Source: Magnolia sinica (lineage: Eukaryota > Streptophyta > Magnoliopsida > Magnoliales > Magnoliaceae). From it: 64,000 bases of DNA. The DNA lies in the NCBI RefSeq assembly GCF_029962835.1, contig NC_080584.1:77900862-77964861 (forward strand), in the 5' to 3' direction. Each line of letters opens with the position of its first letter. The first letter of the stretch is position 1. Below the pieces are notes generated by a model, which did not search any database, was not told the origin of the DNA, and worked only from the letters and a program-made list of their open reading frames with translations. This document shows positions 26,924 to 48,056 of this stretch, in pieces. The translations under genes and the position numbers were made by a program.

Positions 26924-27417
26924 GGATTGGCTACTCCCCCTGCCACCAGCCCGGTGGCTGGTGGTTGGTGCTATGTGGGCCCCACCATGATGAATATGTT
27001 TCATCCATTCTGTTCATCCATTTTTACAGATAATTTTAGGCTACAAACCAAAAATGAGAGGGTTATAAATCTTATGCGGACCACACAGCAGGAAAGCAAT
27101 AGTGATTAGATATCCACCATTAAAATCCTCCTAATATGTTGTTTAGGTCATAAAGACCCAGATGAACGGAAAAAAAAATATATATATATATAAGCTTTAT
27201 CCAAAACTTTTATAGCCCCCAAAAAGTTATTAATGGTCGACGTTCATTCAACAATGTTGGTTCACTTGAGATTGGGATATACCTCATTTTTGGTCTCATA
27301 CCATAAAATAATCTATAACAATAGATGTACGGAATGGATGAAACACATACATCATGATGGGGCCCACAGAGTACCGACCATCAGCCATTGGCTGGTCGCA
27401 GGGGGAGCAGCCAATCC
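26924..27417. mobile_element. MITE with long terminal inverted repeats (family with GGGCCCACCATGATG core), copy 1
   Basis: It begins GGATTGGCTACTCCCCCTG and ends with the inverse CAGGGGGAGCAGCCAATCC. The pairing continues inwards through GTGGGCCCCACCATGATG / CATCATGATGGGGCCCAC and TTTCATCCATTC / GAATGGATGAAA, about 90 bp per arm. The orthologous copy in the duplicated segment is 47605-48056, so it inserted before the duplication. Confidence 0.75.
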
Positions 27418-28416
27418 GTTTCCCATTCGAAGATATCCATTTCATTTATTGGTACCACTATGCAGAAGCTCTGGCTAAAAAGTCTGGTCTGTCTGATGAC
27501 ATGTTCTTGGGTTTTAAAAATAAAGAAATTCAGGCTCTGGACGATGCACGCTCCTCCGCGGAATAGATACGGGGTACTGAGGTAATGCATTAGGAGCGAA
27601 GATTGCTTACGAGCAGATAGCCAAGACAGTCGTACAGACCAACTGCCAGCCACCGGAAAAACCAGAGTATTACAATGATTTATTGGAACCATGACAGATC
27701 TTTCATAATCCGCAACGAATTGATTATTCACTTTATTGTTTCGGGCTACGTTTTACAGGTGATCTTAACCGTCCATACTATAGGGTAATGATACGACTGC
27801 ATAGAGCCATGAAATGCATGCCGCACCAACTGGATAGTTCAGATCAATCGATCTCAGATGGTTCAAGTAGTTGCTATTGCAACCAGGAGCAATGAATTCC
27901 AAGTTCTCTAAGAGCAATGGATAATTCCTCTTAACCTTCTCTGAAACGCTTCTTGAAGCGAGTTCCTCGTCAACGTTTGCATAGAATAATAAGCTTATTC
28001 TAGAAATATATGTGGAGCCCACCTTGAAGACTAAAAATTATGCTCATCCAAAACAGGTAGGCCACACCATTTAAATTTATGCCTAAAACCACTAAAATCA
28101 CGTGATGTGGTCCAACTTAGATTTTGAATAATCTGGAATTTTAAGTGTTCAGTAATCCACGTGGGCCCTATTTTATTGATGGATTCGATGATATATAATA
28201 AAACGTGTCAGTGTGACCCACCAGTGTTTGAATTGATCTGACTTTTCGAACATTGGGACAACTAGAAGGGGGGCAGCTTATGGAGGCAGTGTATGTTGGC
28301 CACACACACGTAGATGAATCGACTTCCTGGTTATCATCTTTTATACAACACATCCCATTCTAAAAAAAGAAAAGAAAAGAAAAGAAAAGAAAAAAAACAT
28401 CAGTTTTTGTGGATTA

Positions 28417-36919
<8,503 letters not shown>

Positions 36920-37804
36920 CGTAGAAATGTCACCTACTTGCAATAGTATTATCTTGGACCTGACTCTCTGTAGTGCTAATGTGGCACACTTGTAAGAGAT
37001 CCAGTCCACTGATCAAGTGAACTCAACTGAATTTATGTCATTGGCCAAAAAATCCATCCAATTAGGGCACCGGGTGGACCACATGTCTTTACATGCGGAC
37101 TCTTGACCATTATATGATTTGAAATGCCCTCATAGTTAGGGTTGTGTCAAGAAGACAATTATACCAGAAAACTGGGAGAAATTTATATGTTATTTACTAA
37201 CCCCAACATGGGTATATGTACATGAAGATACTAAATTAATCACTACCTAATCTCTAGCAAATTATATGCCATATATATAATGTTTTACGGCTAACAAATC
37301 TAAAAAATAATCTTTGGGGGCTTTTACTTTGCTTCTCTCACGCTCCCCTCAAACTATGGATGGGGAATGACATCAGTTTGCCGATCAAATAATCATAGTA
37401 TGCTCTATAGTCACAGTGTTATAGTAAAGAGAACAAGAGTAATTTTGAGAGGCAACATGTGATAGGGTAATTTAACGAGCCAAGTATTTTTGTGAATGAA
37501 GGGCGGTCAATCTCTATATGCTTGGTACATATTTGAATGGACATGGTATTATATGCAAATAATTGAGCAGGAGACTAAAGAGGCATAAGTCACGTGGAAG
37601 ACTTGTGAACTATGTTATTTCATCGCACCCTACTAATATTGTATGATAATCAGTCTTTGCAGAAGACCTAGTGCCGTGCCCTAAAACCAGTGATTGGGCT
37701 CTCCAACTTCCCAATCACCGATGCCAAGTTGCTCCAGCTTCCTCGCCACACACTAGACTTGGCGAATGAGGCCAACAAATTCCCAAATTCCAAATCCAAC
37801 TTGT

Positions 37805-37878
<74 letters not shown>

Positions 37879-38050
37879 TAGGCGAGCAATGAAAATGTAA
37901 AGAATTGCATTCTCATAGCATCTATAAATCAAAAGGGTAACCCAATCCTTCTAAGGAAGGATCTCCAAAACTATATTCACACTTCGCCAAAGTATCCTCC
38001 AAAATTCATAATGTTTACATGCCCAAAATTTGAAATGAAAGAAGCAATAA
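36920..38050. other. Intergenic, no gene seen
   Basis: AT-rich sequence after SRLK2. The only clear structure is a 67-bp TA run at 37808-37874. The SRLK2 poly(A) site should lie in the first few hundred bases but cannot be fixed. Confidence 0.6.
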
Positions 38051-40561
38051 GAAGGATATCAATCAATGTCTAAGCAATTTGGCTCTGGTATTATGCTAAA
38101 AGCACATAAGAGAACATGGGTATGGGCACACAAGCTCATGGATCATTTTGCGTGCCGGAAGGTGTATATGACTAATTCAAGAAAGAGTCTGATATCTTTA
38201 GGGGCACTCGAGGCACTAGGGTGCAAATTCATCGGTTTCGATCATGTTCTTAAAATTTCAAAGGGAGAAGTCATAGTAATAAAGGCACAGAGGAATGGAA
38301 ACCATTATAGGTTGATCGGGAGTACTTCATCAGGTGAAATTGCAACATCTATAGTGGATTTCATGTCTCCACGTATGCGGCATGCACGCTTGGGTCACAT
38401 GAGTGAGCGGGGCATGAAGGTTTTTTCTCTTTGTTGTTTAATTTTAATTTTAAAAAGTATTGATTTTAGTATATGCGAGCATTATATAAACGATAAATAG
38501 TAAAGATTGTATTTTAAGTCTGTGAAATATGTTTGTAAAGGGGTTTTAGATTGTATGCATTCTAATGTATGGGAGTCGGCGCCCGTGGTTTCTAGAGGAG
38601 GGTCGTCATGGTTTTTCACATTCATTGATAACTATTTCAGAAAAGTGTAGGTTTATTTTATAAAAAATAAATTCGATGTTTTCACTAACTTCAAACAATG
38701 GAAGGATATGGTGGAAAAACAGACAAGGCGAAAAGTGAAACTATTGAGGATATATAAAGATGAAAAATTCACTTTTGGGAATTCAATTAGTATTGTAAAG
38801 ATGAAGGGATTGTGAGACATAACATAGTATGCCACACGATAGAACAAAATGGTGTGGTTGAGCAAAATAATTGGACTCTCTTAAAGAGGACCCAATGCAT
38901 GATCAGTAATGCTGGGTTGAGCAAGAAATTGTGGACTGAGGCCATTAATACAACTTGTTACTTGGTGAATCAATCCTCTTTCATGGCTATTGATTGTAAA
39001 ATTTCAAATGAAGTGTCGAGTGGTGAGCAGGTATACTACTCAGGACTGTGTGTATTTGATTGCAACGCTTACTCTCACATACCATTGGTTGAGAGAGATA
39101 AGCTGAACCAAAGGGCTAAAAAGTATATTTTTGTTGGCAATGATAATGGTGTGAAGGGGACATATTATATGATTGGGTTGAATAGAAAACTATCCTTAGT
39201 CGCTTAGCTAAATTCAACAAAGGATCCTTGTTCAATAAGGATGAGCATAAGGAAGCGAAAAAGTTAGTTGTGGTTGTCTAGTTAGACAGAGATGAGACAT
39301 AGGCTGATACAGAGATGTATACAAAGGTGGTGGAGTAGCCACCTATGAGAAGAAATATGTCATGGGATCAGAGGTTACTGATGAGATATATGGATGAATC
39401 AAATGTCGCATTTGCCCTCATTAAGATTAAAGGGTTCCGTCTACTCTTTAAGAGGCTCTTAATGAGGCAGATGCCAAAAAGTAGAAAGCAATGATGAATG
39501 ATAAGATAGACTTGCTGTACAAGAATGAGATGTGGGAGGTGGTGGAGCTTCTCATCGGCCAAAAAATGATTAGGTGCAAGTGGATCTTTAAAAAGAAACA
39601 AGATATGCACTAGGCAATATTGATGGAGAAGGGATATACTTATAGAGGTGTTGACCTCACTAAAAAATATTCATGCCTGTGGTGAAGCAAGTATCTATCA
39701 GATTCATGTTAGTACTGGTTGCCCAATATGATCTCGAGCTCGAACAAATTGATTGAAAACTTCATTCCTGCATAGGGAATTAGAAGAGCCAATTTACATG
39801 AAGTAATCAGAAGGTTTCGAAACACTAGGGGGGAAAGAACAAGGTTTGTAGTTTAAATAAGTCATCGTATGGTCTGAAATAGTCGCTTAGGCAGTGATAC
39901 AAGAAATTTAATTCTTTCATGGTGAGTCAGAATTTTACTATGAGTGAGTATAATTACTATGTCTATTACAAGACGCTGAGTGATGAAAAGTTCATTATTT
40001 TGGTATTGTATGTTGATTACGTGCTTTCACTAGTCATAATATGTCTGAAATCGACATACTGAAGACTCAACTATTAGGAACTTTCGAGATGAAAGATCTG
40101 GGGGCTGCAAAGAGAGTTCTCGGCATTGACATATATAGAGATACGAAGAAGATCATGCTATAGTTATCTTAACCTAGATACCTTACGAAGGTATTGATGA
40201 AGTATGAGATGGACAAGGCACAGCTGGTCAGCATTCCTCACGCAGCTCATTTTAAGATTTCTTTTGAATAGTGTCATAAAACAGATGAAGAAATATGTCT
40301 TGTGTCCCTTATTCAAATGCAGTGGGCAGCTTGATGTATACCATGGTATGTACATGACATTATATTTCACATACAATGGGTGTTGTTAGCAGATACATGT
40401 CTAACCCTGACAAGTAACATTAAGAGGTAATGAAATGGATACTTCGATATATTCGAGGTACGCATGACTGCGTCTTATCATTTGATAAATCAGGGAAAAA
40501 GTTAGTAGGTTATATGCATGGATTCTAATTACGCGGGCAATAACGATAATAGAAAGTCAAC

Positions 40562-43500
40562 TGTAACGCTTTGGATTTCGAGGGTCGAGCAAAGCTCTAC
40601 TCTCGAGATCCAGAACATCACTTATGCATTATGAATGATAATGTTCAGATTTCGTCCATATTAATGAGTTAAGCATGAGTGAGATTATGCTAAAACAGTA
40701 TATCATACTCCGAATATAATTAAATTAAGCAAGCGGAAGTCTGAAACATATCTATTTAAGCATATAGTTGTTTCACAAATTTCCTCCAGAGTATGAGTCT
40801 GTAACCGGGTTCAATATATACATGTATTGTTTTAAAATGAATATATAAAAGTGTTCGACTAAGCCCAGATGTCCCAATAGTCCTTGCGCATTGGCACGAG
40901 GTCTACATCGATCCGCTCGAGAGTTAGAAGTAGAAGAATTCCTCCTCCTCCTCCAAGAAGTCCTGCTCCATAGCATAGACGTCACCTGCACCTGTATCTA
41001 AATCAGAGTCTGGTTGGTGTTTTAAAACATCGTCCCAGAGTGGAAGTGAGTGATCAACTCAGTGGTTCTATAACGTAAAAGTTACAAATGTTATCAAGTC
41101 AATCAAAGTAGTAATGATAAGACAATCATAACGATCACTTCTTAACTATTCTTTTTAATGCAGAAATGGAGTGCAAGTAATGATATATGCCCTCACACCA
41201 AAGCTCTCTCACAAGCAATTCCGACAACTTGTTTCGCATATGACATCACTTCCTCAAAACAGTGCAACTTCATCGCCTTTTAAGCACATCCTAACTAATG
41301 CAGTGCGATGCATGATCGTGTTAGCCAAGTAATTAATTAAGCTCATTCATATAGTAAGTTTGGGAAGCTAGGGCACCTCCTTTTATATCATTGACCCAAA
41401 TCAAAAGATCCATCTAGGTTTGTCACTCTTAGTTAAACACATATGATAGACAAGTTGTAGGGTTGTCACTCCTAATTAAACATATACGGTAGGCAAGTTA
41501 TAAGAATTTATACTCGCAGTTACTACGGGGAGGCTCGTCAACCCATCGTAGGTCGACAGCATGAACACAGTGTCTCTTACTACCATGTCCGGCTCACGAG
41601 CTTTATTTACTCATTGGTCATTATGGAGAGGCTCGTCACCTTAGCGTAGCCGACAGCTTGAACACGATGTCCCATACCACCATGCCCGGCTCATAAGTCT
41701 TAGTGAATCGTGGTACTAAGGTTAAAGTGGATCTTTACATTGGAGATGGGTACCTTAGATTTAAGCAGTCGCGTCCACACATCGTAAACACGTAATAAGT
41801 CAATCAGTTCGTTATGCAAGCTCGATTGGTACGGGCATACGCTGACTTAATCGACATGGAGCGCATATGCACCCCTCGTGGCCTAGCCACTGTCGACAAT
41901 CGTCGTGCGACCCGGATTCATCAAGTTTACCCGATGTGGCGAGACTAATTCGACCATCCGAACAGAGACTTTTACCGATTGCCCGGGCTACGTTGTAGCC
42001 CCACTCCTACTCATATACAGCTAACAAACACATGTGATATTCATCTCAGCATTTAACAAGCAATCCAAATGGATTCCCCATTTGGGCATTTCATCAAACA
42101 CATCGATCATGTTACCAAACACTTGTATTTTATCAATTAATTACATAGATGAAAATATGATTACATAAAGAAAATTATACATATGCATAAGGCAATAGGG
42201 AATCATATCTTAATACTTATAATAAATACAAATCATCAACAACTTCTCATTGAAACAATTTATCAAACACTTAGACTACGTTAGTTACAACATGTGTTTT
42301 TATCAAATATTCATACCAAGAAATCTATATGCATATAACAATGTTGAATCCTATATTAGAAATCATGGCAAGCACAAATCATTTTCAAATGCTCATTCAA
42401 ACATTTCAACAAACACATGGGATGCATCTTTTGCTCATCACAGTTCACAGGTGTATATCATATAGAAATCGACGTATCTAAGACAATACGGTAGCAATCA
42501 AGTCAAACATAAATCATTAGCTGACATGAAAGCATTGATAAACTACAACCTAAGCATTTATAGTCCGCACCTTTCGTCGGGATGCTCGACTTGGACTCGG
42601 TCCAAATTCTACGTTTTCAAAAATGGAACGTCGGGCACCTAAATAACGAAACAAGTTAATTAGGTTGATGAACAACTATCCTAGATCTCTATAATGATAT
42701 TAGGGTTAGGATTTCTTACCCAAAATCGTAACCGAAAAAGATTTGGTAGCACAACAGGGTGGAGATTTGGTGCGTGGATTCGTATGAGAGAATTCCTACA
42801 GTGATCTCCTAAAATCTCACTTCTCTCTTTCCTCCTTTCTCCTCTCTTTCCCTTAGCATTTTTGTAAAATGCGTATATGAGAGTGAGAGAGAGAAATAAG
42901 AGCTATTTATAAGCCCAAAAGTGATACAAATGCCCCTAGGGCCACTTTATACGTAGTTTATACCCTTTGGGTAGCTGTTTCTTACGAAGAGAGCTCATAG
43001 GGAGGCCTACGACTCATCTACGTCATAGAGTATGTTGCCTGACAATGGATCCATACCAGGACATGATTTCGGTGCGATTGGATAATCCGATTGACCATGA
43101 AAAGCCTGTGTCAGATCAATGGTTGTACTTATTTAATCGGGGCCACGGTTACACGGATATGTGTAGGGGAATTTCCCTTTTCCATGGGTAAAGTTTGGTC
43201 ACAAACTAATGGTTCGAATTCCTCAATTTCGTGTGAGAGCGAACAGCCCAATTCACTTAAGTTTTTGTTCGTTTTTTAAAGGTATTCACGTTTCTTACGC
43301 ACTTCACTCATGATTCAAACTGGGTGTTTCTAGACACTATATGGGCTTGATTCCAGCGATGGTTATCAAGCCCAGTAGGATAGACATAGTCGTATAGTTT
43401 CGCAGTCATCGGACCCTTAATGTGCGATTTAGGTCCGTTACCGAGTTTCAATGTACTCTCAAGAGCGACAGGCCCTTAGGATTTCTCCTAGGTCTTTAGG

Positions 43501-43694
43501 TGGCATCGATTCAGTGGTACTCATGGTTTTAGTCCTTCTCATTTGTGAAAATGGTGGCCCAAGCTTAATCCAACGATTATTTAGTTTAGTACTTAACTAA
43601 ATTCTGCCTAAATTATATGACAGGATGTGGTCCTCGGGTAGTTCTATCTGAGGTGGTACTCGGGTCTTTGTACGGATTTTTCTGAGACATTACA
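40562..43694. mobile_element. 3.1-kb solo LTR or LTR-only element with 5-bp target duplication
   Basis: It starts TGTAACGCTTTGG and ends GAGACATTACA, flanked on both sides by TCAAC (40557-40561 and 43695-43699). Removing it restores the copia RNase H reading (NRKST / SDYVYVSG). The TGTAA...TTACA ends fit large Ty3/gypsy LTRs of the Tat/Ogre type. Inside are a diverged direct duplication with 'gaggctcgtca...atgtccggctca' (about 41525-41605 and 41632-41697) and a TATA-like ATTTATAAGCCC at about 42903. No protein domain is visible. I did not find a second internal LTR boundary, so a solo LTR is preferred. Confidence 0.8.
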
Positions 43695-44222
43695 TCAACT
43701 TCCGATTACGTTTATGTTAGTGGGTGTGGGGATCAGTTGAATGTCAAAACTTCAGTCTGTGCTGACACTTTTAACAACTGAACCTAAGTATATGATGATG
43801 ACAAAAGCATTCAAGGAGGGTGTTTGGTTGAGGGGGATGATAAATTAGTTGGGGCTTCAGCAAAAGGCTATGCCAGTCAATTGTGATAGCGAAAGCGCAA
43901 TCAATTTGACTAAGAATTTTGTTTATCAACTACGTACTAAACATAATAATGCGAGTCATTATTTTATCTGATAGGTGCTTGAGGAAGAAGGCATGACTCT
44001 AAAGAAGATGCACACGAGTGTGAATCCAACTGACATGCTTACTAAGTCAGTTCTCACAGAGATGTTCAAGTTCTTTTCAACTTCTTTGGGCTTGGTGAAG
44101 GCATAAATGGAAGACGGAATATGCATAAGAAGAGATGATGGAGCTATGATGGAAGACAGAATCAAAGATGATGATTTATAAGGAGTAATGATGAATTAAG
44201 ATCAAAGACATTGTGGAGATTA

Positions 44223-44480
44223 TTGTTGATGTATTAAATATGTCAATCACATGATCTATCGATTCCATCAACAGATCACTTGAAGTCATCAATAGATGCT
44301 CAATCCCATCAAGAAAATCCAGAAAATTCCATGTTGGTTGCTGGAATGTTTTAGTGTTGCTACTCGATGTCATTAAAGTAAGTTCAATGACATCAAAGGT
44401 CATCGATGGCATCGAAGGTCCCATTGAAGATGTGCCCAAAATTACGTAAGTGCAGGATTTGTTTCCTATTCTAGTTGTGA
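44223..44480 (+). repeat. Start of a copia LTR, truncated
   Basis: It begins TGTTGATGTATTAA right after a purine-rich primer (GTGGAGATTAT) and contains repeated ATCGAT / CATCGAAGG / CATCAA motifs (about 44255-44425). The right side is lost at the LINE junction. Confidence 0.6.
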
Positions 44481-44509
44481 TAGTAATCTTGGGGTCCCCT
44501 TGATCAGAG

Positions 44510-46491
44510 AAAGATCCAAGAAAGCCATTTCTAGCCCATGGTTGACAATATTCTGCATAGAATTTCAAGCTGAAAGGTCGATTTCTAAGCCAAGTAGGAA
44601 GAGATGTGCTCAGCAACGTCCCGATTCATATGCTAGCAACAACGGAGGTGCTGAAAGGGACTTTAAAGGATATCAGATTTTCTCTATGGATGGACCGGAG
44701 GCAAGAAAAAAGTGCATTGTATTATTTGGAAAAAAAATTCGCAATTCCAAAGGAAGAATGAGGGCTAGGAGTAAAAGCTCTAAATGATGTAATGAAAGCT
44801 CTAAGAATGAAAATGGCATGGACGGCCACATTCGACCATAAAAACAACCTATGGGCCAATTTCATGAGATCTAAATACAAGGTGGATGCTCAATCTGCGG
44901 GTAATCGCAACAGATCGACGACCTCAAGATATTGGAAAGAAATCTTAAGCCTGTCGAATATGTTGGAAGCCAACTCGCACCTACTATTGGGAGATGACAG
45001 CAACAATCTTTGGACTACCAATTGGATGGGACTATGTCCCATTCAAGGCTGGCTCCCTAGACAGATCCCCTAAGGCTCCCTCTGAATGAAGATCAACAAG
45101 GTGATCCAGGTCTTAACGGTGCCCTTCTGAGCAACTTATACCATCCCTCATCTCTCTAGGCGTCCTACAACACATTAACGATGAAGGAATTAAAACCCAG
45201 AGAGGAGAGGACCATGTCATCTGGACAGGGGAACCATTAGGAAAATACACGATTAAGTCGGCATGGAAGAAGGTTCGCCTAGTAGGAGAGAGAAGGAAGT
45301 GGGCTAAATGGTTTTGGGACAACAGATTGCCTCCAAAGATCTCCCTGCTCACCTGGAAACTCCTATTCAAAGAAAAATCGGTAAATATTAGTGTTAAAAA
45401 AAGGAGTAATTCTAGCCTTAGGGTGTACCTACTATGAAAGTGTAGAAAGTCATAAAGAATGGTCTCTGGATCACCTCTTTGCAGAAGGTGATTTAGCAAC
45501 CACTCTTTGGCGTAAGTTCTCAACAACTCTCTCAGTCTCATTCCTAGAAGATCAATCGACAGCTGGTTGAGCCTCAGAATGGTAGAGCTTGGCTAATGGC
45601 AACTCAAACATCGTTATCCTTCGTAGGATTTCTCCTCACCTAATCTTCTAGGAGATCTGGAATGCAAGAAACAGGAAATGGTTTGAAGAAGTCCATGTGA
45701 ATGTTGGATAATCCATAACCAACATTCAAAGATGGTTCTCCATCATTGTCGCTTCATTCTAGCTCCCGCCAAGCAAAAATTACAAAAACAATGAGGTTAT
45801 TCAAGACTTGGGTATCCTATCTAATCAAGATAAAAACAAGTCCTTTTGCCTTATAAAATGGAAAAGGCCGACGGCAAGATGAGTGAAACTAAATGTAGAC
45901 AGATCCTCCAGGGGAAACCCGGGCCCTTTAAGCAGTGGGGGAGTGTGTCGAAATGAGAATGGGAGTCTAATATTTGCATTCTCAAGAGGTATGGTAGAAA
46001 AACAAACTTCCAGGCTGAAGTAAAAGCATTGCTAGATGGGTTGCATATATGCTTGAAGAAAAGTCTCAATCGTATTGAAGTAGAAAGCGACTCGCAAGCA
46101 GCGGTGAGCACATTCACAAATACAAGTCCCACCCCTTGGAACATCTTCTACTGGAAGAAGAGATTAGAATATCTGCAGAAGTCAGCCACCATCTCTATTC
46201 AACACATCCTAAGGGAAGCAAATAGAACGGCCGATGGCTTGACTCACCTGGGTAGCAATAACTAACTCGACAGGGACTTCGAGCATCTAGAGGACCTCCC
46301 AGTCCTAACCAAAGGGGAGCTCTTTCTCAACTGAGCAAACCTAGGTATAGTTAGAGAATCATAGATAGGCTCTTGCCAGTTTTCAAATTAGAATATGATA
46401 GGCTGAATCCTCTTCTTTTTGTACTAGAGGTCCAGCCCGAATTGTATGTCATGTGTCAAGTTACATTATATATATATATATATATATATAT
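44510..46491 (+). mobile_element. 5'-truncated LINE (L1-type) with TA tail
   Basis: It starts inside the RT C-terminal part (LSNVPIHMLATTEVLKG, about 44606-44655), continues with KALRMKMAWTATFDHKNNLW (44792-44860) and GDDSNNLWTTNWMG (44990-45035), then a zinc region. It ends in an RNase H domain (KLNVDRSSRGNPG, about 45885-45925; VESDSQAAVSTF, about 46080-46118; REANRTADGLTHLG, about 46210-46255). Frameshifts are frequent. The 3' end, after GTCCAGCCCGAATTGTATG, runs into a TA repeat (46467-46491). Confidence 0.8.
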
Positions 46492-46790
46492 TGTGGGTAA
46501 TCGCGATTAAGGAATAGATAGGATTGTATAATTCATTCCTAACAGTTTCAAGGGCATAGATAGGGCTTGCGAAGTGGATTCGAGGATTGTTTGAATCAGT
46601 TTCTAGTTTTACTGTGCATTAGTTGTTGCTCTATGCTGTGGTCTCAATGTCTTCTCCTGTCACCATTACCGGATTTTATGCGTCAGCGGGCCCCAGGAGG
46701 GGCCACACTCCTTTTACCTTTGACAAGAGGGATCCCCAGAAGGTGAGAGGCAGCTTGGATGTTTTTCAATCTATATATATATATATATAT
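46492..46790. other. Short spacer, no gene seen
   Basis: Unique-looking sequence between the LINE tail and the duplicated segment, ending in a second short TA run (46772-46791) at the duplication boundary. Confidence 0.5.
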
Positions 46791-47604
46791 AGTTTACGGC
46801 TCTCCTTTTATTCCACTTACAAAAAAATGTGACCCAAAAGTTTTCAAAAGATTTTTTTTTTAAAAAAAAATACTTGGCTCTAGCTGTGCTCCTCATTACA
46901 TAGACGACATAGGTAAGCGAGGAGACGGTAGTCTCCCAACGGGAGATGTCCTTCACCGCCTCAGCATATTCAAATAAAATTTCTAGAAAAATTACATTGT
47001 TTAATCAATAGTAAATTTGAAATTAGTGAACATGTGCTAAAAAAGTATTATCAAAACAAATGAAGAAATTTCCTCTTGGTTGGAAATGTTGTTTCCCATG
47101 AAACACCGTTTCTTATTTTCATTTTCCCACTACTCTACAACAGACTTTCATTAGTCGTTCCAATGTACGTTTTTCCCTTGACTTGGGTTACATAACTACA
47201 ATGTGCGTTTCTCAGAGGGAGTCGTGGCTTATAAAAGTCCCGGATAAAGACTAAAAATCTTTGGCCACAGTGTACTCTGACCATATATAGGTTGGATGAT
47301 GTGTACCAATGACCATTTTCCTTTCAGATGGCTCGTTTGCTGGCTTCCTATTTGATAGTTTTCTCAGTCACCGTGATTGATCAGAGGTCATTGTTGCATT
47401 TCACGTGCACTGTCAGCCATTTGCCAAAACCCCGTGAGTCACGGCAAACGCACATTTTGGATTAGCCAAGAGCTAAGAGCATTTTATTTATTTATTTATT
47501 TTTCGCTAATAGCTTTGCTAGACCTTTGCTAGACCCACACGCGTGTACGAGGCAGCTCATACACACACCACATTCACGCCAGCATGATGCATTTGAAGCA
47601 GAAC

Positions 47605-48056
47605 GGATTGGCGACTCTCTGGTTGATGATCGGTGCCCTGTGGGCCCAACCATGATGTATATGTTTCATCCATTCCGTTCATCTAATTTTACAGATCATT
47701 TCAGAACTTCATCCTAAAAATGAGAGGGCTATAAATCTCATGTGGACAACAAAACAGGAAAACAATAGTAATTGGATATCCACCATTAAAATCCTCCTAA
47801 GGCCCACTGTACTGTTTATTTGATATCCAATCTGTTGAGTAGGTCATAAAGAGCAAGATGAAGGGTGAAAACAAATATAAGCTTTATCCAAAACTTTTAT
47901 GGCCCCACAAAGTTTTTAATGGTTGACATTCATTCAACATTTCCTATAATGTGGTCCACTTGAGATTGGGCTATACTCGTTTTTGGACGGCATGGATGAA
48001 ACATGTACATCATGGTGGGGCCCACAGAGCACCGACCATCAGCCATTGGCCAATCC
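47605..48056. mobile_element. Long-TIR MITE, copy 2 (orthologue of 26924-27417)
   Basis: The same ends GGATTGG... / ...CCAATCC and the same flanks (GCAGAAC left, GTTTCCCAT right) as in copy 1. It was therefore carried along by the duplication and did not insert anew. Confidence 0.8.

Larger units (their letters stand above)
23950..28416. promoter_or_regulatory. Shared upstream region of the head-to-head genes SRLK1 and SRLK2
   Basis: 4.5 kb separate the two divergent start codons. No protein gene is supported here. It holds MITE-like elements (24763-25170 and 26924-27417), a long TA run (25575-25633) and the left end of the segment duplicated at 46.8 kb (from about 26110). A TATA-like CTTTTATACAACAC lies about 85 bp upstream of the SRLK2 ATG, followed by an AAAAGAAAAG-type run (28361-28397). 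Transcription starts cannot be fixed from sequence alone. Confidence 0.5.
38050..44480 (+). mobile_element. Decayed Ty1/copia element (TNT1-like), split by a later LTR insertion
   Basis: The plus-strand order is gag-pre-integrase (HARLGHMSERGMKVF, 38380-38420), integrase (VCHTIEQNGVVEQNNWTLLK, 38823-38885; AEINTTCYLVN-type at 38940) and RT. The RT shows MIRCKWIFKKKQ (about 39567-39602), FIILVLYVDYVL (about 39990-40030, the YVDD box changed to YVDY) and FEMKDLGAAKRVLGIDIYRD (40085-40143). RNase H is broken at 40561 and resumes at 43700 (SDYVYVSGCGDQLNVK, later MTLKKMHTSVNPTDMLTK). The polypurine-like GTGGAGATTAT precedes an LTR start TGTTGATGTATTAA at about 44223, which is cut short near 44480-44510 by a LINE. 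The 5' LTR, gag and most of the protease are missing. Confidence 0.85.

Noticed and set aside
40773-42465. Small frames inside the 3.1-kb LTR unit
   Set aside because: Basic or low-complexity frames under 80 codons on opposite strands with no retrotransposon domain.
44176-44616. 146-residue minus-strand frame
   Set aside because: It crosses the junction between the truncated copia LTR and the LINE and is antisense to both; its Ser/Thr/Met/Ile composition reflects the ATC-rich LTR repeats.
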